Origin: CAZMCT01 sp964564785
GTDB lineage: Bacteria > Planctomycetota > Phycisphaerae > UBA1845 > Fen-1342
Assembly (NCBI GenBank): GCA_964564785.1
Contig: CAZMCT010000146.1
Coordinates: forward strand, 1 to 7,915
DNA length: 7,915 nucleotides
Reading direction: 5' to 3'
This document shows positions 1 through 6,568 of this stretch, piece by piece (positions within the stretch are counted from its first letter, which is position 1; each line of letters begins with the position of its first letter). Both the position numbers and the translations under genes were made by a program. The notes beneath the pieces were generated by a model, which saw only the letters and a list, made by a program, of their open reading frames with translations, made no database searches and was not told where the DNA came from.

Positions 1-2
1 AG

Positions 3-119
3 TCTGCGGCGCCCGCGAACGACCCGCCGTGGTCCGCGGGTGACGAGGCGCCCGCGCGGTTCAAGTGGTCGGCGGGTCGCCCCGATAGCGGGGGGAGACG
101 AGCGGCCAGCGGAGTCTGA
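3..119 (+). CDS. C-terminal tail of an upstream gene (partial)
   Basis: The frame is open from the left edge and ends at TGA 117-119, one base before the ATG of the next gene. It encodes about 38 residues rich in Ala, Pro, Gly and Ser, with WSAGDEAPARFKWSAG in the middle. Third codon positions are mostly G or C. The alternative frame through the same bases gives an arginine-rich string typical of a shadow frame. I infer that this is the low-complexity tail of a protein co-transcribed with the glycosyltransferase that follows. No domain is visible, so no function can be given. It could also be non-coding. Confidence 0.45.
   Translation, partial: SAAPANDPPWSAGDEAPARFKWSAGRPDSGGRRAASGV
111..114 (+). 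promoter_or_regulatory. Ribosome binding site that fixes the glycosyltransferase start
   Basis: GGAG lies six bases before ATG 121. It supports ATG 121 over the in-frame GTG at 40, whose extra 27 residues are arginine-rich and overlap the tail of the upstream gene. Confidence 0.6.
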
Positions 120-120
120 G

Positions 121-1053
121 ATGCGGTTTTTGCCGACGGCAGCCAACGGGCGGGTGGCGGTCATTATTCCCACGTACAACCGGGCGCAGTTTCTGCCGCG
201 TGCGATCGCGAGCGTGCAGCGGCAGACCATGGCCGAGCGCTGCGACATCATCGTGATCGACGACGGCAGCACGGACGACACGCCGTCGGTGGTGGAGCGT
301 TGCGGCCCGCAGGTGCGGTACGTGTGGCAGCCGAACGGCGGGGCGGCGGCGGCCCGGAACACGGGGATTCGCGGGACGCCGAACGAGTTCATCGCGTTCC
401 TTGACAGCGACGACGAGTGGGAGCCGGACAAGATCGAGCGCCAATTGGCGGTGTTCGAGGCCTGGCCGGAAGTGGTGCTGGTCACAGGTGGGGCCCTGGC
501 CCGCGGGGCGGACGGCCGGACGTGCGTGAGAGTGATCGTGCCGCGGGGTGTGCCGCGAAACGTGCCGTTCGACGCGGCGCCGTTCCTGTTCGCGGACAAT
601 TTCATGCCGACGCCGACGGTGATGGTGCGGCGGGCGGTGCTGGAGCGCACGGGGCTGTTCGAGGAAGGCCTGCGGCGGCGACACGATTACCACCTGTGGG
701 TGCGGGTCGCGTGCGTGGGGCCGGTGGTGTTCCTGGGGGCGCTGCTGGCGCGCTACGACGTGGACAACGCCGACGGGCTGTCGCGCGATCGCGAAAGCTG
801 TCTGGAGCACAAGCTGCGGGCACGTCGCCTGCTGCGGCGGGAGCTGCGGACGCGGCCGGACTGCCGCGGGGTGTGGCACCGCGGAATGGCGGCATGCCTG
901 GCGAGTCTGCGGGATCACTCGTATCGAGATCGGCGCTTCACCGCAGCGCTGGGGTATGGCGTGCGGTCGCTTTATCACCAGCCGCTGGGTCGGCCGAGAT
1001 GGGAATGGGGCCGGCTGGCAGCATGTGCGTGGGGGTCGCTCAAGTTCCGCTGA
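121..1053 (+). CDS. Family 2 (GT-A fold) glycosyltransferase
   Basis: This is a cytosolic or membrane-associated inverting glycosyltransferase that moves a sugar from a nucleotide-sugar donor. The 310 residues begin with the family opening strand VAVIIPTYNRAQFLPRAI (12-29). The nucleotide-binding IDDGSTDDT follows (46-54). Next are the NGGAAAARNTGI segment (72-83) and the metal-binding DxD site in FLDSDDEW (93-100, D95 and D97). The motif RRHDYHLWVRVA (186-197) matches the family's ED/HD-x-x-L-W-x-R signature, and D189 is the likely catalytic base. The length is typical of a stand-alone GT2 and no membrane segment is seen. ATG 121 is chosen because GGAG lies just upstream and the conserved domain starts 12 residues in. 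It directly follows the tail of another gene, so it is probably translationally coupled. The neighbouring glycosyltransferases point to surface glycan assembly. The sugar and the acceptor cannot be told from the sequence. Confidence 0.93.
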   Translation: MRFLPTAANGRVAVIIPTYNRAQFLPRAIASVQRQTMAERCDIIVIDDGSTDDTPSVVERCGPQVRYVWQPNGGAAAARNTGIRGTPNEFIAFLDSDDEWEPDKIERQLAVFEAWPEVVLVTGGALARGADGRTCVRVIVPRGVPRNVPFDAAPFLFADNFMPTPTVMVRRAVLERTGLFEEGLRRRHDYHLWVRVACVGPVVFLGALLARYDVDNADGLSRDRESCLEHKLRARRLLRRELRTRPDCRGVWHRGMAACLASLRDHSYRDRRFTAALGYGVRSLYHQPLGRPRWEWGRLAACAWGSLKFR

Positions 1054-1070
1054 GCCCGGAGGCGGAGCGG

Positions 1071-2396
1071 TCAGCCGCGGGGGCAGCTTCGAAGCAGCGC
1101 GCGGATGACTTCCGCCGTCCGCGCCCATCGATAGCGTTGGGCGGCGGCCTGTTGGCCGGCGGTACCGAGGCGTTGCCGTTCGGCCGGATGATCCATGAGC
1201 CGATTGAGCACACCGGCGAGTCCGTCGGCGTCGCCCTGGCGATACCGCAGCCCGCAGCCATGCTCTTCGATCACCTCGGCGATGCCGGCGTACGCGTGGG
1301 GCGGATCATGGGCGGGGGCGACGATCGGCCGCCCCGTCGCCATCGCCTCGAGCAATACGTTGGGGAACGTGTCGTAGAAGCTGGTGCTGAGCACGCAGTC
1401 GGCCGCGCCGTACCACGGCGCCATGTCATGCTGCGGGCCGGTGAAGGTCACGCGGCCGGCGACGCCCCAGTCGGCGGCCAGCTTTTCGAGCGCGGGGCGT
1501 TCCGCCCCGTGGCCGATCATCAGCAGTCGGCCACGCGGGTGTACGTTGGCGAGGGCGCGCACGGCGACGTCGAAGGCCTTGTTGCGGTCGCAGGTGCCGA
1601 TGGCGGCGATGAGAAACGCGTCGCGGTCGACGCCAAGCGCGGCGCGCTGCCGAGCCCGCAGGGCGGGGTCGATTCGCGGGGCGCGGACGCCGAAGTCGCA
1701 ACGGACGAGCCGGTCGGCCGCGCGCGGCGCGAACTGCCGCAGCTCCTCGACGCTTTGCCAGGTGGGGACGAGCGTGTGGTCGGCGGCCAGCAGCGCGGCG
1801 CGTTCGGTGCGGCACGTTCCCAGGTAGTTGACGCGTTGCCAGAAGGTCGGCCGGCGACGCGGCCAGGTGAACGGCAGGCAGTTGGCCAGGAGACAGGGAA
1901 AGACGAAGATCACGGGGGTCGTCGGCCACGTCCGTCGCGCGGCGAGGACCCAGATCGGGCTGACGGCCAGGAATGCATGGCGTGGCGGGGGCAGCGCCGC
2001 GAGCGACTGCGCCAGAGCACGCGGCAAACACCAGCTTCGCACGCGCCACAGGTGCGGCGGGGTCCGCGTCGGGACGTTCATGCGCGGCGGTGCGGCCGCC
2101 GGCGGAGTGTCCTCCGCCAGGCGCGGGGCGTCGGCGCTCTTCGTTTGGCGGAGCACCGCGCCGTTGCCCCGCTCTTCCGGCTCGACGCCAAGGACCAGAC
2201 CGGTCGCGCCAATTGCCCGCAGACCCTCGGTCAGGCCGACCGCGAAGGAGAGGCCGCCGCCCCAGCCGTGCACGCTGCTGTAGGCGGCGGCGTAGAAGTC
2301 GTAAGCGCCGGCCGCGGTGTGCTCCGCTGGGCAGACGATTCGGTCGGCACAGGTTGTGGGAGCGGGTTCCGGGAACAAAGGGCACCGGGTTCTCAC
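1071..2396 (-). CDS. Group 4 (GT-B fold) glycosyltransferase
   Basis: A 441-residue glycosyltransferase of the large GT4 (Glycos_transf_1) group, retaining by family. The N-terminal Rossmann half carries HGWGGGLSFAVGLTEGLRAIG (43-63, cited as the glycine-rich acceptor loop region). The C-terminal half has FLIAAIGTCDRNKAFDVAVR (261-280), then LLMIGHGAERPALEKLA (291-307), VTFTGPQHDMAPWYGAADC (316-334) and the donor-site segment YDTFPNVLLEAMATGRPIVA (341-360). The EX7E motif of the family is present as D342-x7-E350, so the first acidic residue is Asp instead of Glu. The GTG start (2394-2396) is the only upstream start in frame and has no strong ribosome binding site. A TTG seven codons in (2376-2378) is an alternative. 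The gene converges on the GT2 gene with 17 bases between stops, and diverges from the GT-C gene. It probably adds a sugar to the same glycan, which is inference from context. Confidence 0.92.
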   Translation of the reverse strand: MRTRCPLFPEPAPTTCADRIVCPAEHTAAGAYDFYAAAYSSVHGWGGGLSFAVGLTEGLRAIGATGLVLGVEPEERGNGAVLRQTKSADAPRLAEDTPPAAAPPRMNVPTRTPPHLWRVRSWCLPRALAQSLAALPPPRHAFLAVSPIWVLAARRTWPTTPVIFVFPCLLANCLPFTWPRRRPTFWQRVNYLGTCRTERAALLAADHTLVPTWQSVEELRQFAPRAADRLVRCDFGVRAPRIDPALRARQRAALGVDRDAFLIAAIGTCDRNKAFDVAVRALANVHPRGRLLMIGHGAERPALEKLAADWGVAGRVTFTGPQHDMAPWYGAADCVLSTSFYDTFPNVLLEAMATGRPIVAPAHDPPHAYAGIAEVIEEHGCGLRYRQGDADGLAGVLNRLMDHPAERQRLGTAGQQAAAQRYRWARTAEVIRALLRSCPRG

Positions 2397-2399
2397 GAC

Positions 2400-2410
2400 C
2401 TATCGGATAG
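2400..2410. repeat. Small palindrome next to the GT-B start
   Basis: CTATCGGATAG has five-base arms (CTATC/GATAG) around one base. Its edge is four bases upstream of the GTG start of the minus-strand glycosyltransferase. It could be a small operator or chance. It stands out because the surroundings are very GC-rich. Confidence 0.3.
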
Positions 2411-2562
2411 ACCCGAGATACGTCCCCCAAGCTTTTCGGTCGGCCCGCGGTCCGGTCCGCACGAGGCGGTCAGTTCGCGCGGCGCGAAACGGATGGGAAC
2501 GCCGCGGAGGGCCTCTCACGAACGCTTCGTCCGAGTGCCGATGCCGTGTCGGCGGCAGTTGC

Positions 2563-2585
2563 CGGGTGCAGCGACGGCGCACCCG
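2563..2585 (+). repeat. GC-rich stem-loop upstream of the GT-C gene
   Basis: CGGGTGC (2563-2569) pairs perfectly with GCACCCG (2579-2585) around a nine-base loop, about 52 bases before the GTG start. No T-tract follows, so it is not an intrinsic terminator. It may lie in the 5' leader. In DNA this GC-rich, seven-base stems also arise by chance. Confidence 0.3.
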
Positions 2586-2637
2586 ACCTCCCGGCTCATC
2601 CGGCGGTGCGCATTCGGCCGATAACGGGACGAAGACC

Positions 2638-4218
2638 GTGTTGCCACACGCACGCTTTGCGCTCGTCCTGCTCCTCGTCGCCGCGGCGGCCGGCGGCGCG
2701 TGGCGGGCCGCGCTCATCGCGGCCAAGCGGACGCTGAACCACGACGAGGTGATCTCGTACTTGGCGGCGGCGGGCCGGCAGGGGGACTACGACCGGGCGT
2801 CCCGGGCGCTGGCGGCGCCGCTGGGGACCTGGGTGGCGGCCGCGGAAATCAAGCAGATGTTGCGCCCTCAGGGGGCGTGCTTCGGACGCGTGGCGGCCGA
2901 CCTGGCGGCCACCGACATCCACCCTCCGCTGTACTTCTGGCTGCTGCACGCGTGGTGCCTGCTGGTGGGCACGCAACTCTGGACGGGTCCGGCGCTGAAC
3001 GCGGCCGTTTCGGTGTTGACCGCGTTCGTGTTGTACGTGGTTGCCCGGGGGGCGTGCCGTGAGCCGCTGACGGCGATGGCGGCGGCGGCGGTGTGGTGCC
3101 TGAGCCCGGCCGTGATCGAGACGTGCTTCGAGGCGCGGCACTACGATCTGCTGGGGCTATGGGCGGTGGGGCTGGTCGGGTGCGTGCTGCACTGGGCGGA
3201 GGCGCGGCGGGTTCGGGTGCTGCGCGACGGGGGGCTGCTCGCGCTGGTGACCGGGGCGGGGCTGCTGACGCACTACCACTTTGGGCTGCTGGTGGCGGCG
3301 TGCGGGCTCGGGCTGGTGTGGTGGCTGCGCGGTGACCGACTCCGGCTGATGCAGGCGATGTCGTCGCTCGCCGCGGGTGCGGCGCTGTTCGCCGTGATGA
3401 ATCCCGCATTCATGCAGTGCGTGGCGCGCGGCCGAGCGCAGGCCCAGCCGTTCGCGTGGGGCGACCTGCTGCCGCGCTGCAAGACGATCGTGCTGACCTA
3501 CGCCGGCTTCGTGGCCGACACGGCGGCGAGCAACTGGGTCGTCGGCCGGCACTCGTCGACGTTTCTGGTGCTGTTGGTGTTTGCGATCGCGGTCATTGCG
3601 GTCGCCGCGGGGCGGCGGCGGCCGGCGAGTCCGCGGGCGGGTTTGCTGGCGCTGCTGTTCGTGCTGATGGTCGCGTCGAACGCGGGGCTGTATATCGCCG
3701 GCGTGAGCCCGCGACACGCGATGGGCCCGCAGTACCTGGCGCTGGTGTGGCCGCTGCTCGCGTTGAGCGGGGCCGTCGCGCTCGAGCGCTGCGGGCGCCC
3801 GGCCGCGCCGGTCGCGGTGGCGTGCGCGGCCGCGATGCTGGTTTCGGGCGGCCTGGCCGTGCGACATCAGTCGGAGCGGTGGGCGCGCAAGCCGGTGCCC
3901 GAGTACCTGAGGAGCGCGCCGGCGGTGGTGGTCGATACGACCGCGCGGGGGATCCTGCCGTGCCTGGCATGGCATCTGGATGATGATCAGTTGCTGCTGG
4001 GGGCAGGTGCGGAATACCTGACGGCACATCCGGAGCTGTGGGTTGGCGTGATGCAGCGCGGCGGCGTGCTGATCACGACCGAGCTGGGTGCGGGTGACCG
4101 CCGTCCGGCCCTGGCCGCACTGGCCGGAGCCGCAGCCGAGCCGCGGCCCGGGGTCTTCGGGTTGGGGCGAGCGTGGGTGTGCGAGCCGGCGGCACACGCC
4201 GCAGCCAAGTCCCGGTGA
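2638..4218 (+). CDS. Multi-pass membrane glycosyltransferase, GT-C fold (PMT/ArnT-like)
   Basis: A 526-residue integral membrane protein resembling the dolichyl-phosphate-mannose or undecaprenyl-phosphate-sugar dependent transferases (PMT_2/GT39/GT83 type). These use a polyprenyl-phosphate-linked sugar on the outer face of the inner membrane. A first helix (about 5-28) is followed by the periplasmic catalytic loop with NHDE (34-37), the usual position of the catalytic acid. Next is DIHPPLYFWLLHAW (93-106), a family hallmark. EARHYDLLGL (165-174) and LLTHYHFGLLVA (209-220) match the conserved E/A-R-x-Y and HY-helix motifs, and PRHAMGPQYLALVWPLLAL (358-376) matches the late helix. Several more hydrophobic helices run to about residue 410, followed by a soluble tail of roughly 110 residues. 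GTG 2638 (or TTG 2641) is chosen because the sequence before it is arginine-rich and domain-free. No strong ribosome binding site is seen. The acceptor (lipid, protein or glycan) is unknown. Confidence 0.88.
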   Translation: MLPHARFALVLLLVAAAAGGAWRAALIAAKRTLNHDEVISYLAAAGRQGDYDRASRALAAPLGTWVAAAEIKQMLRPQGACFGRVAADLAATDIHPPLYFWLLHAWCLLVGTQLWTGPALNAAVSVLTAFVLYVVARGACREPLTAMAAAAVWCLSPAVIETCFEARHYDLLGLWAVGLVGCVLHWAEARRVRVLRDGGLLALVTGAGLLTHYHFGLLVAACGLGLVWWLRGDRLRLMQAMSSLAAGAALFAVMNPAFMQCVARGRAQAQPFAWGDLLPRCKTIVLTYAGFVADTAASNWVVGRHSSTFLVLLVFAIAVIAVAAGRRRPASPRAGLLALLFVLMVASNAGLYIAGVSPRHAMGPQYLALVWPLLALSGAVALERCGRPAAPVAVACAAAMLVSGGLAVRHQSERWARKPVPEYLRSAPAVVVDTTARGILPCLAWHLDDDQLLLGAGAEYLTAHPELWVGVMQRGGVLITTELGAGDRRPALAALAGAAAEPRPGVFGLGRAWVCEPAAHAAAKSR

Positions 4219-4256
4219 TCCTTACGGTTCGAGCGGGCAATTCTGCGCCGTACGGA

Positions 4257-4262
4257 TAGAAT
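4257..4262 (+). promoter_or_regulatory. Possible -10 element ahead of the MFS gene
   Basis: TAGAAT matches TATAAT at five of six positions and lies in the 73-base gap before the MFS gene, about 30 bases from its start. No good -35 box is seen at the usual distance. It would give the MFS gene its own transcript in addition to read-through from the GT-C gene. Confidence 0.28.
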
Positions 4263-4279
4263 GCCGCGAGTTTTCGCCG

Positions 4280-4284
4280 AGGAG
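4280..4284 (+). promoter_or_regulatory. Ribosome binding site that selects the MFS GTG start
   Basis: AGGAG ends seven bases before GTG 4292, the ideal spacing. For the adjacent in-frame TTG 4289 the spacing would be only four, so GTG 4292 is preferred. The frame stays open further upstream, but into the preceding gene. Confidence 0.65.
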
Positions 4285-4291
4285 AGGATTG

Positions 4292-5671
4292 GTGGGCGCA
4301 TCCGCCCCGACCCCGACCACGCCTGCGCCACAAGCGCCCGCCGGCGCTAAGCCGCCGGCGCTGCCGCCGGAGGTCGTAGACGCGAGCCTGCGGTGCTCGA
4401 TCAAGGATGGGGCGGCCTGGTCGGTGATGCAGGGTGCGGCGGTCCAGTACCTGCCGGCGTACCTGGTGCTGGTGGGCCGCGGGCTGCTCGGGCTGGCCGC
4501 GTTCACCGGCCTGCCGGGGTTGCTGGGGGCGATCGTGCAGGTGTTCGCGGCCGACGTCACCGATCGGCTGGGGCGGCGGAACCTGATCATCGTTCCCACG
4601 GCGGTGGCACAGGGGCTGCTGTGGATTCCGATCTGCGCGGCGGTGTTCCTGCCCGGCGATCAGGGGTACTGGCTGATGCTCGTGTCGTATGCGCTGCACA
4701 TCGGCCTGGCGCACTTCGGCCAGCCGGCGTGGCAGAGCCTGCTGGGCGAGCTGGTCCCGCCCGAGCGGCGGGGGCGGTACTTCGGCTTGCGAGGGTTCGT
4801 GACCGGCGGCGTACTGGTGGTGTCGCTGTTCGCGGCCGGATGGTGGCTGACCTGGTGCAAGGACAACCCGGGCCTGGCACTGCTGGGACTGAGCGGGTGG
4901 AACTTCGGGTTCCTGACGTTGTTCGTGCTGGGTCTGGCGACGCGGCTGCTCTCCGCGTGGTACCTGAGCCGGGTGTACGACCCGGAATACCATCGTGCGG
5001 CGTCGGACCACTTCACGCTGCTGGACTTCCTGCGGCGGGCACCGCGGGCGCACTTCGGGCGATTCGTGTTCTACTGCATGCTGATGTACGTGGGCATCGG
5101 CGCGGTCGCGCCGTTTTTGGCCTGGTACCTGCTGGATCAGCGGGCGTTCTCGCCGGCGGCTTATGGCACGGTGATGACGGCGGCGCTGCTGGCGAACTAC
5201 GGCTCACAGCCGCTGTGGGGCCGGCTGCTGGACCGGGCGGGCAGCAAGCGGGTGTTGGCGATCGGCGGGCTGGGGCTGGTGCTGGTGCCGGTGCTGCTGC
5301 TGGGGTGCCGCGAGTTGTGGCACTTCGCGTTGGCCCAGCTCTACGAGGGCATCGTGACGGCGGCGTTCACGATGGCGATGGCCAATTACTACTACGACGT
5401 GGTAACGCCGCCGAAGCGGGCGCGGTGTTACGCGTACCTGATGCTGTTCGTGTCACTGGGCTCGGTCGCGGGGAACTTCATCGGGGCCGGGCTGGGCGAG
5501 TGGATCCCGCTCCCGCTGGGTGTCGGCCAATTCCGCGTGACCCAGCCGTTCGCGCTGATGCTGGTCGTGTCGACCGTCCTGCGGCTGGCGGCGAATCTGC
5601 TGCTGCTCGGGTCGTTCGCGGAGTTCCGGTTGAGCCGGCCGGCATTCGAATCGCTGGAGAGAAGGGAATGA
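4292..5671 (+). CDS. Major facilitator superfamily (MFS) transporter
   Basis: A 459-residue inner-membrane transporter with about 12 hydrophobic helices. The first 28 or so residues are a Pro/Ala/Thr-rich cytoplasmic tail. The loop after helix 2 has the MFS motif-A form, ADVTDRLGRRNLI (87-99), where the D and the RxGRR pattern are the conserved elements. LVPPERRGRYFGLRG (154-168) is the typical helix 4-5 loop of sugar- and drug-type MFS proteins. A second, degenerate motif A, LWGRLLDRAGSKRVLAIGG (308-326), marks the start of the C-terminal six-helix half, as expected for the duplicated fold. Substrate and direction cannot be told. Its position just behind a membrane glycosyltransferase (73-base gap, same strand) permits a role in moving a sugar or glycan precursor, but this is only inference. 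The transcript ends at a terminator immediately downstream. Confidence 0.9.
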   Translation: MGASAPTPTTPAPQAPAGAKPPALPPEVVDASLRCSIKDGAAWSVMQGAAVQYLPAYLVLVGRGLLGLAAFTGLPGLLGAIVQVFAADVTDRLGRRNLIIVPTAVAQGLLWIPICAAVFLPGDQGYWLMLVSYALHIGLAHFGQPAWQSLLGELVPPERRGRYFGLRGFVTGGVLVVSLFAAGWWLTWCKDNPGLALLGLSGWNFGFLTLFVLGLATRLLSAWYLSRVYDPEYHRAASDHFTLLDFLRRAPRAHFGRFVFYCMLMYVGIGAVAPFLAWYLLDQRAFSPAAYGTVMTAALLANYGSQPLWGRLLDRAGSKRVLAIGGLGLVLVPVLLLGCRELWHFALAQLYEGIVTAAFTMAMANYYYDVVTPPKRARCYAYLMLFVSLGSVAGNFIGAGLGEWIPLPLGVGQFRVTQPFALMLVVSTVLRLAANLLLLGSFAEFRLSRPAFESLERRE

Positions 5672-5684
5672 TGGAAGTTGAAAC

Positions 5685-5716
5685 GGAAACGTTGTGCCCC
5701 AACGTTCCCATCTTTT
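5685..5716 (+). terminator. Intrinsic terminator after the MFS gene
   Basis: GGAAACGTTG (5685-5694) pairs with CAACGTTCCC (5700-5709), nine of ten bases with one A/C mismatch and a five-base loop. TTTT follows at 5713-5716. It begins 13 bases after the MFS stop and lies between two convergent genes. On the minus strand the stem is followed by only a weak GTTTC run, so it mainly serves the rightward transcript. Confidence 0.75.
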
Positions 5717-5728
5717 CGCTTTCCAGCG

Positions 5729-6271
5729 CTATGGCGCGCTCGAGCCCTGCGGGTCCGGCCGCCGGCCCGGCAACAACCCCAGTAGCAAAATGCCCGCCCC
5801 GATCAGCCCGCCGCCCAGCGCCATCAGCAGCGGCCGGGAACGGCCGTCCACGAAGACCTGGGCGTAGACGTAGCGCCGCATGACGCCCTCGAGGAAGCGG
5901 TCGATTTCGGGCAGCAGCGCTTCATCCGGCAGAACGGCGGCGGCGGGCGGCGGCGATGCAGGCGCGACGCTGGCCGGGCCCGGCGCGATCTGAATCGTTT
6001 CCACGTTGGGCAGGCGGAAGGCACCGCCGAAATCCTGCTCGGCCAGCCGCAACAGGTAGGCGGGGTCATTGTTGAGGTGGTCGATCTGCGTGCGGACGGC
6101 GCGGAGCCGTTGCTCGAGCGCGGCCTTGTACTCGGCCTGGGCCTGGAGGCATTCGAGCTGTGCCTGACGTTCGAGCCACGCGGGCAGGATCAGGCACGGG
6201 GCGAGCACGGCCGTTCCGGCGAGCACCATGAACCAGAACAGGAGCGTGTTGAGCGGTCCGGGGCGGGACAT
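5729..6271 (-). CDS. Two-helix membrane protein with FtsB/DivIC-like core
   Basis: A 180-residue membrane protein. A first hydrophobic helix (about 9-30) leads directly into a charged, Gln/Glu/Leu-rich coiled coil (about 33-67). The segment NDPAYLLRLAEQDFGG (68-83) follows. This order (one helix, coiled coil, then DPxYxxxxAxxxFG) is the signature of the septum formation initiator family (FtsB/DivIC), small divisome proteins that pair with FtsL. Unlike that family (usually about 90-130 residues with one helix), this protein continues through a Pro/Ala-rich linker (about 96-115) and an acidic helix (115-135) to a second membrane helix (about 147-168) and a short tail. The ATG start at 6269-6271 has no clear ribosome binding site, and a heptamer repeat lies directly upstream. 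Neighbouring genes give no cell-division context. The family link rests on architecture and a short motif, so another small coiled-coil membrane protein remains possible. Confidence 0.75.
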   Translation of the reverse strand: MSRPGPLNTLLFWFMVLAGTAVLAPCLILPAWLERQAQLECLQAQAEYKAALEQRLRAVRTQIDHLNNDPAYLLRLAEQDFGGAFRLPNVETIQIAPGPASVAPASPPPAAAVLPDEALLPEIDRFLEGVMRRYVYAQVFVDGRSRPLLMALGGGLIGAGILLLGLLPGRRPDPQGSSAP

Positions 6272-6277
6272 TGAAGA

Positions 6278-6305
6278 GCTTTCGGCTCTCAGCGATCAGC
6301 GTTCA
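6278..6305. repeat. Degenerate tandem heptamer repeat
   Basis: Four consecutive seven-base units read GCTTTCG, GCTCTCA, GCGATCA and GCGTTCA, following GCNNTCA (GCTGANN-type on the other strand), with a further GC after the last. The first two units also form a small hairpin (AGAGC 6275-6279 with GCTCT 6285-6289). The repeat starts seven bases upstream of the FtsB-like gene's ATG, where its ribosome binding site and leader would be. From memory, similar heptamer arrays are found between genes in several GC-rich bacterial groups. Their role is unclear. Confidence 0.6.
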
Positions 6306-6444
6306 GCCGGCGGGTTCCGCCATCCGTGGCGGGCGCTGCCGGTCGCGGGCTCTTATCGCCGATTCCGCTGCGGGCGTCAATTCGGTCGCGCGCGGCAAAC
6401 GGGTGAGGCGCGCCTGTCAGAGGCGGACACGGGCCGTGGTGGCG

Positions 6445-6473
6445 TTGACGCACTGCGAGGGATAGGGTACTGT
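6445..6473 (+). promoter_or_regulatory. Sigma70-type promoter for the lipoprotein gene
   Basis: TTGACG (6445-6450) matches the -35 consensus at five of six positions. Exactly 17 bases later, TACTGT (6468-6473) matches the -10 consensus at four of six. The implied start, near 6480, would give a 5' leader of about 95 bases before ATG 6576. TAGGGT at 6463 is an alternative -10 but has the wrong spacing. Confidence 0.45.
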
Positions 6474-6509
6474 TTCGGTGCGAAATGGGCCGTCGCAAGC
6501 GTCCGTGTG

Positions 6510-6528
6510 TCGTCCGGCGCGCGGACGA
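6510..6528 (+). repeat. Hairpin in the lipoprotein leader
   Basis: TCGTCCG (6510-6516) pairs perfectly with CGGACGA (6522-6528) around a five-base GCGCG loop, and a G-T pair can extend it. It falls between the predicted transcription start and the ribosome binding site, 34 bases before the latter. No T-tract follows. It may stabilise or regulate the transcript. Confidence 0.4.
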
Positions 6529-6561
6529 TCCGCAACAGGTGGGCTGAAGGGCCATTCTACG

Positions 6562-6568
6562 AAAGGAG
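6562..6568 (+). promoter_or_regulatory. Strong ribosome binding site for the lipoprotein gene
   Basis: AAAGGAG ends seven bases before ATG 6576. It confirms that start over the upstream in-frame ATG at 6228, which lies inside the neighbouring gene. Confidence 0.8.

Larger units (their letters stand above)
2397..2637. other. Divergent intergenic region between the GT-B and GT-C genes
   Basis: These 241 bases separate two divergent genes, so they should hold both promoters. I see no convincing -35/-10 pair on either strand. What is visible is a short palindrome touching the minus-strand start (2400-2410) and a GC-rich stem-loop nearer the plus-strand start (2563-2585). Frames that remain open here translate to arginine-rich text with no domain, so I call the region non-coding. 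Confidence 0.6.

Noticed and set aside
40..120. N-terminal extension of the GT2 gene from GTG 40
   Set aside because: The 27 extra residues are arginine-rich and precede the conserved fold. ATG 121 has a well-spaced GGAG, and the region is better read as the tail of the upstream gene.
1054..1070. Terminator between the convergent GT2 and GT-B genes
   Set aside because: The 17 bases contain no stem-loop or T-run.
417..2624. A 735-codon open frame on the plus strand
   Set aside because: It crosses the second half of the GT2 gene and is antisense to the whole GT-B gene. The text is rich in Gly, Arg and Ala with no domain, while both real genes show full catalytic motifs. It is a shadow frame from the high G+C content.
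3157..4197. A 346-codon minus-strand frame opposite the GT-C gene
   Set aside because: The residues are mostly His, Arg, Gln and Pro, the usual antisense pattern of Leu/Ala-rich membrane genes in GC-rich DNA.
4393..5883. A 496-codon plus-strand frame through the MFS gene
   Set aside because: Its Gly/Ala/Arg-rich text has no domain, and it shares its bases with a clear 12-helix transporter. It also runs through the terminator into the next gene.
6278..6305. CRISPR-like repeat
   Set aside because: The units are seven bases, directly tandem and degenerate, with no spacers.
6271..6465. A 64-codon plus-strand frame in the intergenic region
   Set aside because: It starts in the heptamer repeat next to the opposite gene's start, has no ribosome binding site, and gives basic low-complexity text.
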